The translations under genes were made by a program, and so were the position numbers. Positions 8,569 to 17,339 of a DNA stretch of 64,000 nucleotides are shown piece after piece. Numbering within the stretch: the stretch's first letter is position 1; every line of letters starts with the position of its first letter. The notes under the pieces were generated by a model. The model was not told the origin of the DNA, made no database searches, and was given only the letters and a program-made list of their open reading frames with translations. Origin of the DNA: Aquibium microcysteis (lineage in GTDB: Bacteria > Pseudomonadota > Alphaproteobacteria > Rhizobiales > Rhizobiaceae); the NCBI RefSeq assembly GCF_014495845.1, contig NZ_CP061080.1, positions 5,632,001 to 5,696,000 on the forward strand, written 5' to 3'.

Positions 8569-9810
8569 TCAGCCCTTGTTCTTGTTGTAGACGTCGAAGA
8601 TGACCGCGGCCAGCAGCACCAGGCCCTTGATCATCTGCTGGTAGTCGATGCCGATGCCCATGATCGACATGCCGTTGTTCAGAACGCCCATCAGGAAGGC
8701 GCCGACGACGGCGCCGATGATCGTGCCCACCCCGCCCGACATCGACGCGCCGCCGATGAAGACCGCCGCGATCACGTCGAGCTCCAGCGCGAAGCCCGCC
8801 TTCGGCGTCGCCGTGTTCAGCCGCGCGGCGAAGACCAGGCCCGCGGCCGCAGCCAGCACGCCCATGTTGGTGAAGGCGAAGAAGGACAGGCGCTCGGTGT
8901 TGATGCCCGACAGCTTGGCGGCCTTCTGGTTGCCGCCGAGGGCGTAGACCCGCCGGCCGATCACCGTGTTCGCCGTGACGAAGGCGTAGATGATGGTCAG
9001 CACGCCCATCGTGATCAGCACGTTGGGCAGGCCGCGGAAGGTCGCGAGCTTGAAGGTGATGAAGACCAGCGCCGCCGCCACGATGGCGTTGCGCACCGCG
9101 AAGAAGGCCATCGGCTCGTCCTCGATGCCGTAGGCGCGGTTGCGCGCCCGCTGCGTCATGCCCATCCACACCACGGCCGCGGCCGTCACCACGCCCGCCG
9201 CCAGTGCCAGCACGTTCACCTGCCGCACGTCGAACAGGCCGGCCAGCGCCGCGCCGAAGCCGGCGGGGAAGAGGTCGGGCACGAAGCCGTTGGCGATCAC
9301 CTGGAACTCGCGCGGGAACGGCCCGACCGACTGGCCCTCCAGCAGCCACAGCGACAGGCCTCGGAAGACCAGCATGCCGGCCAGCGTCACGATGAAGGAG
9401 GGGATCTTCCAGTAGGCCACCCAGTAGCCCTGCGCCGCGCCGATCAGCCCGCCGACGACCAGGCACACGACGATGGTCACCGGCATGGAATAGCCGTGGT
9501 TGACCATCATCACCGCCGCCAGCGCGCCGATGAAGCCCATCACCGAGCCCACCGACAGGTCGATGTGCCCGGCCACGATGACGATCAGCATGCCGAGCGC
9601 CATGATGACGATGTAGCTGTTCTGCAAGAGCAGGTTGGTCACGTTGACGGCGCGCAGCAGCGTCCCGTCGGTCACGATCTGGAAGAAGATCATGACGACG
9701 ATCAACGCCAGCAGCAGCCCGTATTCGCGCAGGTGCGAGGCGAGGTAGGCGCCGATCCCCCTGGCGGAGCCCGTCTCGCCCGTCTTGTTGACGCCTTCGG
9801 CCAGAGCCAT
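8569..9810 (-). CDS. mmsB: Multiple-monosaccharide ABC transporter, permease subunit
   Basis: The 413-residue inner-membrane protein is rich in hydrophobic helices and belongs to the ribose/xylose-type (BPD_transp_2) permeases. The diagnostic block AGHIDLSVGSVMGF is followed later by RRVYALGGNQKAAKLSGI and FIGGASMSGGVGT. It corresponds to GguB/MmsB. Together with the ATPase at 9821 and the ChvE protein at 11409 it imports aldoses such as arabinose, galactose, glucose and xylose. It lies 10 bp from the ATPase gene in the same operon. Confidence 0.93.
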   Translation of the reverse strand: MALAEGVNKTGETGSARGIGAYLASHLREYGLLLALIVVMIFFQIVTDGTLLRAVNVTNLLLQNSYIVIMALGMLIVIVAGHIDLSVGSVMGFIGALAAVMMVNHGYSMPVTIVVCLVVGGLIGAAQGYWVAYWKIPSFIVTLAGMLVFRGLSLWLLEGQSVGPFPREFQVIANGFVPDLFPAGFGAALAGLFDVRQVNVLALAAGVVTAAAVVWMGMTQRARNRAYGIEDEPMAFFAVRNAIVAAALVFITFKLATFRGLPNVLITMGVLTIIYAFVTANTVIGRRVYALGGNQKAAKLSGINTERLSFFAFTNMGVLAAAAGLVFAARLNTATPKAGFALELDVIAAVFIGGASMSGGVGTIIGAVVGAFLMGVLNNGMSIMGIGIDYQQMIKGLVLLAAVIFDVYNKNKG

Positions 9811-9820
9811 CCTCTTCTCC

Positions 9821-11344
9821 CTAGTCGTTGACGATGAGCGACATGATGCGCTCCTGGCTGGCGTCCGCCGCCGCCAGTTCGCCCACCAGCGCGCCCTCGC
9901 TCATCACGTAGATGCGGTCGCACATGCCGAGCAGTTCCGGCATTTCCGACGAGATCATCACCACGCCCTTGCCCTGTTCTGCGAGCTGGTTGATGATTCC
10001 GTAGATCTCGTACTTGGCGCCGACGTCGATGCCGCGCGTCGGCTCGTCGAGGATCAGCACCTCGGGCGCCGTGAACAGCCACTTGGCCAGCACCACCTTC
10101 TGCTGGTTGCCGCCCGACAGGTTGACCACCTTCTGGAACACCGTCGGCGTGCGCGTGTTCAGCGCCGCGCGGTAGCGTTCCGCCACCCGCGTCTCCTCGT
10201 TGCGCTTCAGGACCCCGCGCGTCGACACGCCCTCCAGATTGGCGAGCGTCGTGTTGAAGCGGATTGGCTCGTCCAGGATCAGGCCGAGCGACTTGCGGTC
10301 CTCGGTGACGTAGGCGATGCCCGCCTCGATCGCCCGCCCGACCGTGGAGACGTCGACCGGCTTTCCCTTCAGCGTCACCGTGCCGGAGACGTCGCGGCCC
10401 CAGGAGCGGCCGAAGATCGACATGGCCAGTTCGGTGCGGCCCGAGCCCATCAGGCCCGCGATGCCCACCACCTCGCCGGCCCGCACCGTGAAGCTCGCGC
10501 CCTTGATCACCTTGCGGTCGGCGCGCTCGGGATGCCAGACCGTCCAGTCCTTCACCTCCATCAGCACGTCGCCGGGCCGGCGCCGGTGCTCCGGGAAGCG
10601 GTGCGTCATGTCGCGGCCAACCATGTCGCGCACGATGTCGTTCTCCGACAGGCCCGCGCCGGCGTCGAGCGTCGACACCGTGGTGCCGTCGCGGATGACG
10701 GTGACGCGGTCGGCCACCTGCCGCACCTCGCCGAGCTTGTGCGAGATCAGGATGCTGGTCACGCCCTGCGCCTTCAGCTCCAGCAGCAGGTCGAGCAGCT
10801 TGCGGCTGTCGGTCTCCTGCAGTGCCGCCGTCGGCTCGTCGAGGATCAAAAGCTTGACGTCCTTCGACAGCGCCTTGGCGATCTCCACCAGCTGCTGCTT
10901 GCCCACGCCCAGCCGGTCGACCAGCGTCGTCGGCGGCTCCTTCAGCCCCACCTTGGCGAGCAGGGCCTCGGTGCGCCGGTTGGTCTCGCGCCAGTCGACC
11001 ACGCCGCGCCGGGCGCGTTCGTTGCCGAGGAAGATGTTCTCGGCGATCGACAGCTGCGCCACCAGCGCCAGTTCCTGGTGGATGATGATGATGCCGCGAT
11101 GCTCGCTGTCGGCGATGTCGCGGAACTGCGCGGGCTTTCCGTCGAAGACGATCTCGCCCTCGAAGCTGCCGGCCGGATAGACGCCCGACAGCACCTTCAT
11201 CAGCGTCGACTTGCCGGCGCCGTTCTCGCCGCAGATCGCGTGGATCTCGCCGCGCCGGACCTTGAGATCGACCCGGTCGAGCGCCTTCACGCCCGGAAAC
11301 GCCTTGGTGATCTGGCGCATGTCGAGAAGGATGTCGGCGGTCAT
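9821..11344 (-). CDS. mmsA: Multiple-monosaccharide ABC transporter, duplicated ATP-binding subunit
   Basis: The 507-residue protein has two tandem ABC domains, as usual for ribose-type sugar importers. The first has Walker A GENGAGKSTLMKVLSG, a relaxed signature LGVGKQQLVEIAKAL and Walker B LLILDEPTAAL. The second has signature LSGGNQQKVVLAKWL and Walker B LILDEPTRGIDVGAK. It matches GguA/MmsA. The gene is 64 bp downstream of the binding-protein gene and 10 bp upstream of the permease gene. Confidence 0.93.
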   Translation of the reverse strand: MTADILLDMRQITKAFPGVKALDRVDLKVRRGEIHAICGENGAGKSTLMKVLSGVYPAGSFEGEIVFDGKPAQFRDIADSEHRGIIIIHQELALVAQLSIAENIFLGNERARRGVVDWRETNRRTEALLAKVGLKEPPTTLVDRLGVGKQQLVEIAKALSKDVKLLILDEPTAALQETDSRKLLDLLLELKAQGVTSILISHKLGEVRQVADRVTVIRDGTTVSTLDAGAGLSENDIVRDMVGRDMTHRFPEHRRRPGDVLMEVKDWTVWHPERADRKVIKGASFTVRAGEVVGIAGLMGSGRTELAMSIFGRSWGRDVSGTVTLKGKPVDVSTVGRAIEAGIAYVTEDRKSLGLILDEPIRFNTTLANLEGVSTRGVLKRNEETRVAERYRAALNTRTPTVFQKVVNLSGGNQQKVVLAKWLFTAPEVLILDEPTRGIDVGAKYEIYGIINQLAEQGKGVVMISSEMPELLGMCDRIYVMSEGALVGELAAADASQERIMSLIVND

Positions 11345-11408
11345 CTGTGCTGCCCTGAGAGTAGCGGAAGGCGAGGCCCGCCTTCCGCCGATGTCGGTCC
11401 CGGTCGCC

Positions 11409-12473
11409 TTACTGCACCTGGTCCTTGGTGTAGTAGCCGCTGCCGATCAGGATCTCCTCCCAGTTGCTCGCGTCCACCGAGACCGGCTCGAGCAGGTAGG
11501 ACGGGACGACCTTGACGCCGTTGTCGTAGGTCTTGGTGTCGTTGATCTCCGGCTCGCCGCCGCCCAGCACCGCATTGACCATGCCCACGGTGACGCGGGC
11601 GAGTTCGCGCGTGTCCTTGAACACGGTCGAATACTGCTCGCCGGCCAGGATCGACTTCACCGACGGCACCTCGGCGTCCTGGCCGGTGACGATCGGCATC
11701 TTCAGGTCGCCGGAGCCGTAGCCGACGCCCTTCAGCGCCGACAGGATGCCGATCGACAGGCCGTCATAGGGCGACAGCACGCCGTGCACCTGCTTGTCGG
11801 TGTAGTTGGCCGAGAGCAGGTTCTCCATGCGCGCCTGCGCCACCGCGCCGTCCCAGCGCAGCGTGCCGACCTTGTCCATGCCGGTCTGGCCGGACACGAT
11901 CACGACCTTGCCGGAATCGATCAGCGGCTGCAGCACGCTCATGGCGCCGTTGTAGAAGAAGAAGGCGTTGTTGTCGTCCGGCGAGCCGCCGAACAGCTCG
12001 ACATTGTACGGGCCGTCGCCGAAGCGCTCGCCCAGTCCCTTCACCAGCGAGCTCGCCTGCTGCACGCCGACCTTGAAATTGTCGAAGGTGGCGTAATAGT
12101 CGACATTGCCGCTGTCGCGGATCAGGCGGTCGTAGGCGATGACCTTGATGCCGGCCGCCGCCGCGTTCTCCAGCGCGTTCGACAGCGTCGTGCCGTCGAT
12201 GGCCGCGATCACCAGCACGTCGACGCCCTTGGTGATCATGTTCTCGATCTGGGCGAGCTGGTTGGGGATGTCGTCCTCGGCATATTGCAGATCGGTCTCG
12301 TAGCCGGCGGCCTTGAACTGCTCGACCATCGAGTTGCCGTCCGAGATCCAGCGGGCCGACGACTTGGTCGGCATGGCGATGCCGATGGTGCCCTTGTCCT
12401 GCGCGAAGGACGGCACGGCGAAGGCGGACGCGATCAGCGCGGTGGCCGCCAGCGCAACGTTGAGAAGTCTCAT
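11409..12473 (-). CDS. chvE: ChvE-type periplasmic multiple-sugar-binding protein
   Basis: The 354-residue protein has a clear Sec signal peptide (hydrophobic core about residues 6-20, likely cleavage after Ala24 in PSFA|QDKG). A type-I periplasmic binding fold follows with [30 protein letters not shown] and VIAYDRLI. This closely fits ChvE, which binds many aldoses and in Agrobacterium also signals to VirA; no VirA is present here. It is the first gene of the seven-gene minus-strand operon and lies divergent from the LysR gene at 12697, which is where the galactose-binding-protein regulator gbpR sits in relatives. Confidence 0.93.
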   Translation of the reverse strand: MRLLNVALAATALIASAFAVPSFAQDKGTIGIAMPTKSSARWISDGNSMVEQFKAAGYETDLQYAEDDIPNQLAQIENMITKGVDVLVIAAIDGTTLSNALENAAAAGIKVIAYDRLIRDSGNVDYYATFDNFKVGVQQASSLVKGLGERFGDGPYNVELFGGSPDDNNAFFFYNGAMSVLQPLIDSGKVVIVSGQTGMDKVGTLRWDGAVAQARMENLLSANYTDKQVHGVLSPYDGLSIGILSALKGVGYGSGDLKMPIVTGQDAEVPSVKSILAGEQYSTVFKDTRELARVTVGMVNAVLGGGEPEINDTKTYDNGVKVVPSYLLEPVSVDASNWEEILIGSGYYTKDQVQ

Positions 12474-12603
12474 CTATCTTCCTCCCATGACGGAATGTGC
12501 CGGCGCATGGCTGCCGGAACGGTTCGATGCGGTGCACGGGGAGCCGGCGGCCATCCCTCGGATGGCCTCGCCCTTCCTCCCGTCGCCGAAGGTCCGGTTG
12601 CCC

Positions 12604-12698
12604 AGGAACCGGTTCCTCCCCTCGGTCGCGCGATTGCTATCATTCGAGCCATGCTCGTCAAATGCAATTCGGCGTGTTAGTCATACCGGAATTGGCAT
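12604..12698. promoter_or_regulatory. Candidate regulator sites in the chvE / LysR divergent promoter region
   Basis: The 223-bp space between the divergent genes holds two symmetric sites. A perfect 14-bp palindrome AGGAACCGGTTCCT lies at 12604-12617. An inverted repeat, ATGCAATTCGG at 12662-12672 against CCGGAATTGGCAT at 12686-12698, overlaps the LysR start codon. The position is what is expected for LysR-type regulators that repress themselves and control the adjacent sugar operon. No protein-DNA evidence exists, so both are candidates only. Confidence 0.4.
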
Positions 12699-13731
12699 GA
12701 CGACCCGGGAGGAGACCCTGGACGACCGTATCCGTGGCACGTCCGCCCTGCCGGGCCGCGACGATCTCGTCCGGCGCGGCCTGCGGCTCGCGCATCTACG
12801 GCTGATCTGCGCGCTGAAGGAGACCGGGCGGATGGGGGCGGCCGCCGCGCAGCTCGCCATCTCGCAGCCGGCCGCCTCGCGCATGGCCGCCGAGATGGAG
12901 GCGATCGTCGGCGTGCCGCTGCACGAACGCCACGCCCGCGGCATCGTGCTCACGCCCTTCGGCGAGCGCTTCGCGCTGCGCGCCGCCACGATGCTGCAGA
13001 ATCTCGACGACACCGCCCGCGAGCTGGTCGAGATGGAGCGCGGCAGCCAGGGCACCGTGTCGATCGGCTCGGTCACCGGCCCGGCGCTCGATCTCGTCCT
13101 GCCCGTCATCCGCCGCGCCCGCGTCACCCATCCGGCGATCTCGATCACCGTCTCGGTCGACACCAGCGACCGGCTGGCCGAGGACCTGCTCGCCTCGCGC
13201 GTCGACTTCTTCATCGGCCGCCTGCTCGGCGACGTCGATCCGCGGATGTTCCGGCTGACCGAGATCGGCACGGAACCGCTCGGCGTCATCGCCCGCAGCG
13301 GCCATCCCCTGACCCGCAAGGCCCGCGTGACGCTCGCCGACTGCGTCGCCTACGACTGGGTTCTCCAGGCGAGCGGCAACCTGATGCGCCGCACCGTCGA
13401 GAACCACCTCCTGGCGCACGGCATCCCGCTGCCGGGCAAGGTGCTCTCCACCTCCTCGCTGCTGCTGACGCTGGCCTACATCAGCCAGACCAACGCCGTC
13501 TCGATGGTCGCCAGGGCCGTGGCCGACTTCTACAGCCGCGAGGACGGGCTCGACGGCCGCATCGTCGTCCTCCCCGTCGACGCCGCCATCAGCGTCCCCG
13601 CCTATTCGCTGATCACCCACGCCGAACGCAGCCTGTCGCCCGCCTCGCGCATCCTGTACGACATGGCCCGCGACGCCATCGACGGCGCGCGGATGGCGCG
13701 GCGGGATGCCGAAGCCCCGCCCGTCCCGTAG
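12697..13731 (+). CDS. gbpR: LysR-family transcriptional regulator, GbpR-like
   Basis: From the ATG at 12697 the protein has 344 residues. An N-terminal winged helix-turn-helix (about residues 25-90) contains GRMGAAAAQLAISQPAASRM, followed by a substrate-binding-like effector domain. It is divergent from chvE, matching the arrangement of gbpR (galactose-binding-protein regulator) with chvE in rhizobia, where it controls uptake in response to arabinose, fucose or galactose. The symbol rests mainly on this context. A longer in-frame extension upstream would cross the promoter region and is rejected. Confidence 0.85.
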   Translation: MTTREETLDDRIRGTSALPGRDDLVRRGLRLAHLRLICALKETGRMGAAAAQLAISQPAASRMAAEMEAIVGVPLHERHARGIVLTPFGERFALRAATMLQNLDDTARELVEMERGSQGTVSIGSVTGPALDLVLPVIRRARVTHPAISITVSVDTSDRLAEDLLASRVDFFIGRLLGDVDPRMFRLTEIGTEPLGVIARSGHPLTRKARVTLADCVAYDWVLQASGNLMRRTVENHLLAHGIPLPGKVLSTSSLLLTLAYISQTNAVSMVARAVADFYSREDGLDGRIVVLPVDAAISVPAYSLITHAERSLSPASRILYDMARDAIDGARMARRDAEAPPVP

Positions 13732-13808
13732 CTCCCTCCGCCGGACCGGGGCGGACCGATCCGAGACCGCAGACCCGAGACCACCAGACCCCTTTCCGGA
13801 GACGCCCG

Positions 13809-14726
13809 ATGACCGGCCAGACCCCGACCCCGCCCTTCTGCGCCGCCATCGACTGGGGCACCACCAACCTGCGCGTCTGGCTGCTCGACGCGACTGGCGC
13901 CGTGCTCGGCGAACGCGCCAGCGGCGAGGGCATGCGCGCCTGCATGCCCGACCGCTTCGAGACCGTCATGGAATCCCATCTCGCAGCCCTCGGCGCGGCT
14001 TCCGACCTGCCCGTCATCGTCGCCGGCATGGCCGGCGCCCGCGGCGGCTGGCGCGAGGCGCCTTACCTCACGGCCCCCGTCGGCCTCGGCGCGCTGCACG
14101 CGGGCGCCGTCGCCGTCCCGCACGCCACCCGCGACGTGCGCATCCTGCCCGGGGTCTGCCAGCGCCTGCCCGGCCGCGAGGACGTCATGCGCGGCGAGGA
14201 GACGCAGCTTGCCGGCGCGGTGGCGGGCGGCCTCGGCGACGGCCTCGTCTGCCTGCCCGGCACCCATTCCAAATGGGCGGTCGTCGAGGCCGGCCGCCTC
14301 GTCGCCTTCACCACCTTCATGACCGGCGAACTCTTCGCCGTCATCGGCGGCCACAGCATCCTGAAGGACACGCTGGGCGAGGGCGCCGTCGATCCCGCCG
14401 GCCCCGCCTTCCGCGGCGGCGTCGAGGACATGCTGGCCGAAGGCGCGGCGCTCACCGGCCGGCTCTTCTCGCTGCGCGCCGCAAGCCTGCTCGGCGCCGC
14501 GCCCGATCCCCGCGCCCGCCTGTCCGGCCTCCTCATCGGCGCCGAGATCGCCGCCGCCCGCGCCGCCCACGGCACCGCAAGCGAGGTCGGCCTCGTCGCC
14601 GCGGGCCTCCAGGCCGACCTCTACGCCACCGCACTTCGCCTCGCCGGCTTCCGCGCGAGCCTCCTCGACGGCGGCACCCTCGTCCGCCGCGGCCTCCACG
14701 ACGCCGCCCGTGCGCTCTGGCGGTGA
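13809..14726 (+). CDS. dgoK: 2-dehydro-3-deoxygalactonokinase
   Basis: The 305-residue protein starts with the sugar-kinase phosphate-1 motif IDWGTTNLRVWLLD and contains CLPGTHSKWAVVEAGR and FMTGELFAVIGGHS, characteristic of DgoK. It phosphorylates 2-dehydro-3-deoxy-D-galactonate in the DeLey-Doudoroff galactose route, normally followed by the aldolase DgoA, which is not seen here. The gene lies 77 bp after the LysR gene on the same strand. With the minus-strand dehydrogenase and dehydratase it suggests the locus handles both D-galactose and L-arabinose. Confidence 0.9.
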   Translation: MTGQTPTPPFCAAIDWGTTNLRVWLLDATGAVLGERASGEGMRACMPDRFETVMESHLAALGAASDLPVIVAGMAGARGGWREAPYLTAPVGLGALHAGAVAVPHATRDVRILPGVCQRLPGREDVMRGEETQLAGAVAGGLGDGLVCLPGTHSKWAVVEAGRLVAFTTFMTGELFAVIGGHSILKDTLGEGAVDPAGPAFRGGVEDMLAEGAALTGRLFSLRAASLLGAAPDPRARLSGLLIGAEIAAARAAHGTASEVGLVAAGLQADLYATALRLAGFRASLLDGGTLVRRGLHDAARALWR

Positions 14727-14799
14727 CCCGCCGCCACCGGCATCGGACCTCCGCGCGGCGCCAGCGCCGCCACCTTGCCGCTGCCATCGCGGCCACGCC

Positions 14800-14850
14800 C
14801 CTTCTCCCCGTTCCACGGGGAGAAGGTCCCGGCAGGGGGATGAGGGGCTG
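14800..14850. repeat. Short dispersed palindromic repeat (CCTTCTCCCC...GGGGAGAAGG)
   Basis: A hairpin-capable sequence CCTTCTCCCC-GTTCCAC-GGGGAGAAGG followed by TCCCGGCAGGGGGATGAGGG lies between dgoK and the FlgC-like gene. This style of GC-rich intergenic palindrome is common in rhizobia. It could end dgoK transcription, but there is no T-run. I see no gene in 14727-14965. Confidence 0.55.
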
Positions 14851-14965
14851 CGCCGAAATCCGACGAAAGCACCGCCCAAGTCGTTCGAATGCCACCGATC
14901 CGGTAAACCGCCGCGCAAGAGGTTGCGCCTAAAACCACGCGCATGAACGTCACCGGGCTTCCCTC

Positions 14966-15370
14966 ATGATCGGCAACGCGGCCGGCATCGCGCTTTCGGG
15001 CATGCTCGCGGAGAGCACGCGCCTGAACGTCGCGGCAAGCAACATCGCCAACGCCCGCACCACCGGCGCGCTCGACCCGGCGGCCGGCGCGGCCGGCGCC
15101 TACCAGCCGCTTGCCGTCGAGCAGTCGGCTGCGCCCGGCGGCGGCACGGTCGCCATCGTCCGTCCGCTGATCCCCGCCTCGATGCCTGCCTACGAGCCGT
15201 CGGCCAGCTTCGCCGACCCGAACGGCTTCGTCGCCGCGCCCAACGTCGACCTCCTCGGCGAAGTCACCAGCGTGATGGAAGCCAGCCTCGGCCTGCGCGC
15301 CAGCCTCGCCGTCTACGAAACCGCCTCCGACATGATGCGCGCCCTCTACGACCTCGGCGACGAGGCGTAG
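14966..15370 (+). CDS. Orphan FlgC-like flagellar basal-body rod family protein
   Basis: The 134-residue protein opens with IALSGMLAESTRLNVAASNIANARTTG, the 'SG..A...RL...A.NIAN..T' signature of rod and hook proteins. It ends with the FlgC-type C-terminal helix region NVDLLGEVTSVMEA...YETASDMM. Both terminal alpha domains that form the rod coiled coil are present, and the length matches FlgC. No other flagellar gene is in the window, so it is an isolated paralogue or part of a dispersed set. No strong Shine-Dalgarno sequence is visible before the ATG. Confidence 0.75.
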   Translation: MIGNAAGIALSGMLAESTRLNVAASNIANARTTGALDPAAGAAGAYQPLAVEQSAAPGGGTVAIVRPLIPASMPAYEPSASFADPNGFVAAPNVDLLGEVTSVMEASLGLRASLAVYETASDMMRALYDLGDEA

Positions 15371-15412
15371 CGCGGCAGGCCGTCGCAACGACGGTCCCCG
15401 CACCGGCCGCCG

Positions 15413-15904
15413 CGTCATTCCGGAAGTCGCACCGCGCGGAGCGCGGAGCGGCTGTCCGGAATCCATTCCGTGACGCCGATCGTGTCGAGCCCTCCCGCGG
15501 ACGTCACGGAATGGATTCCGGATCCGGCCGCCTCCGCTGCGCTCGGCCTCCGGTCCGGAATGACGCGTCGCCGGTGCCGCCCTGGACGCAACCATCGCGG
15601 CAGTCCTCCTCCCGGGGCCGTCGATGACGCCCGCCCGCCGAGCGCCCTTCCTCTCCCCCATGACCATGGGGGAGAGGTGGCCCGGGCGCAGCCCGGGACG
15701 GTGAGGGGGAGGCCGGGCCGGCGTAAAGACAGTCCCCGCACCACTCCCGCGTCATTCCGGAAGTCGCGCCGCGCGACGCGCGGAGCGGCTGTCCGGAATC
15801 CATTCCGTGACGCCGATCGTGTCGAGCCCTCCCGCGGACGTCACGGCATGGATCCCGGATCCGGCCGCCTCCGCTGCGCTCGGCGTCCGCTCCGGAATGA
15901 CGCG
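15413..15904. repeat. Two copies of a long palindromic intergenic element flanking a third repeat
   Basis: Two near-identical elements, about 15413-15566 and 15750-15904, begin TCATTCCGGAAGTCGC and end TCCGGAATGACGCG. Each contains an internal symmetric core CATTCCGTGACG / CGTCACGGAATG. Between them at about 15650-15712 lies a copy of the CTCTCCCCC/GTGAGGGGG repeat. The whole 15371-15960 spacer is repeat DNA, with no supported gene. Confidence 0.7.
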
Positions 15905-15960
15905 CGAAAGGGGATCGCTCGCGGGAAGGCAGGACCCCCGGGCGCGACGACGGCTCCCCG

Positions 15961-16983
15961 TCACACCTCCGGAATGTTCTCCTTCAGGATCAGATGCAGC
16001 CGTGGCGGGTGGCCTTCGTAGGGTACGCCCTGCACCGCGTGGGTGAGGATGTTCAGCGCCTCGCGCGCTTCCACCCGCGGGTTCTGGTCGATCACGGCGT
16101 CCATCGTCCCTTCAAGCAGCAGCCGCTTCGTCCCCTCCGTCAGTTCGTGGCCGATCAGGATCACCGCGCCGTCGCGGCCGCGTTCGCGCAGCGCCCGCGC
16201 GATGCCCTGGTTGCCGGCGCCGATGTTGTAGATGCCGGCGAGGTCGGGGTGGCGGTCGAGCAGGGCGACGGCTTCGCTGTAGGCGCGCTCGCGGTCGTCG
16301 AGCATCTCGCGCAGCTCCACGATCGACAGGGTGGGAAACTCCTCCGCCAGGATGTGGCGGAAGCCCATCTCGCGCTCCTGGTGGCCGCGATAGGAGAGCG
16401 AGCCCGCGAACATCGCCACCTTGCGCGGCGTCTGCCGGCCGAGCAGGCGCCCGAGCAGGTGTCCGGCCAGCCGCCCGGCCTGGCGGTTGTCGATGCCGAC
16501 ATAGGCCACCCGCGGCACGTGCAGCACGTCGGTCGCCAGCGTCACCACCTTGACGTCGCGGGCCGACAGCGCCCGGATCGCCTCGCGCACCGTCGGATGG
16601 TCGAGCGCGATCAGGCCGATGCCCATCGAGGTCCCGGCCAGCTCGTTCAGCATGGCTGCCAGCGTGTCGGGGTTGAAGCCCTCGATGGCATGGACCCGCA
16701 CGTCGAGCTCCGGCCGTGCCGCGCCCTGCGTGCGCAGGTTCTCGTGCAGCATGCGGATGAAGCTGTTGGTGCCGACCGGCAGCACGAAGTCGAGCCGGAT
16801 CGCGCCTTGCGCCGCCGATGGTGCCCCGGTCTCGCCGGCGCCGATGTAGCCCAGCCGCCGCGCCGTCTCCAGCACCACCTGGCGGGTCCGCTCGCGCACG
16901 CCCGGCCGGTCGTTCAGCACCCGGTCGACGGTCGCTGCCGATACGCCGGCCTCGCGGGCGATGTCGGTCACGGTGGAGCGCAT
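15961..16983 (-). CDS. LacI-family transcriptional regulator
   Basis: The 340-residue protein has the LacI helix-turn-helix at the extreme N-terminus (VTDIAREAGVSAATVDRVLND) with the hinge helix, then a type-I periplasmic-binding-like effector domain (IGLIALDHPTVREAIRAL, VAYVGIDNRQAGRLAGHLLG, YNIGAGNQGIARAL). It diverges from the transporter/oxygenase cluster beginning at 17340 and should be its local repressor or activator. The effector is unknown; by position it is likely the imported compound or a metabolite. Confidence 0.92.
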   Translation of the reverse strand: MRSTVTDIAREAGVSAATVDRVLNDRPGVRERTRQVVLETARRLGYIGAGETGAPSAAQGAIRLDFVLPVGTNSFIRMLHENLRTQGAARPELDVRVHAIEGFNPDTLAAMLNELAGTSMGIGLIALDHPTVREAIRALSARDVKVVTLATDVLHVPRVAYVGIDNRQAGRLAGHLLGRLLGRQTPRKVAMFAGSLSYRGHQEREMGFRHILAEEFPTLSIVELREMLDDRERAYSEAVALLDRHPDLAGIYNIGAGNQGIARALRERGRDGAVILIGHELTEGTKRLLLEGTMDAVIDQNPRVEAREALNILTHAVQGVPYEGHPPRLHLILKENIPEV

Positions 16984-17055
16984 GTCACGGGTTCCGGCTG
17001 GATTGGGTCATGATCGGCGGCGGCGGTCCTGACGGTCGGCAGGGCGAGTCTGATG

Positions 17056-17171
17056 GGAAATGATGTATTGCGGCGGCGGCAGGACGACAACTCCGCAAGG
17101 CGGTGACGCAGCGTCCGCGGCGCGGACGACGCGTCGTCCTGCAAGGAAAACCATCAGAAACCATCATTTCC
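17056..17171. promoter_or_regulatory. Inverted repeat GGAAATGATG / CATCATTTCC in the divergent control region
   Basis: GGAAATGATG at 17056-17065 is repeated inverted as CATCATTTCC at 17162-17171, about 97 bp apart, in the 356-bp space between the LacI gene and the binding-protein gene. Paired distant half-sites could support looping by a LacI-type tetramer or serve two regulators. The function is not demonstrated. Confidence 0.3.
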
Positions 17172-17264
17172 TCTGAAGCTCTGCGCCTCGTCCGCATCCC
17201 GATCCCGTTGATTCCGCGAGCTTATCCATCGCCTCATCACGGAATGACGTTTTCTGATTTGATT

Positions 17265-17298
17265 TGATGTTGACATCATCAATTCGAGTCGTCAATCT
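17265..17298 (+). promoter_or_regulatory. Candidate promoter with LacI-type operator overlapping the -35 box
   Basis: The palindrome TGATGT-TG-ACATCA at 17265-17278 overlaps a consensus -35 hexamer TTGACA at 17270-17275. A weak -10 candidate, CAATCT, follows a 17-bp spacer at 17293-17298. The start codon of the binding-protein gene is about 42 bp further on. An operator on top of the -35 is a classic repression arrangement, and the divergent gene encodes a LacI protein. Confidence 0.5.
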
Positions 17299-17339
17299 TC
17301 ATCATACGGGCTCGATCGAGGCCCGAGGGAGGAATGTCG

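Noticed and set aside
5003..8590. Very long plus-strand open frame over the sugar operon
   Set aside because: It lies opposite three well-supported minus-strand enzymes; it is Arg/His-rich with no motif and exists only because of high GC.
15470..16046. Open frames in the spacer before the LacI gene
   Set aside because: They consist of the inverted repeat element and its mirror; no independent coding signal is seen.
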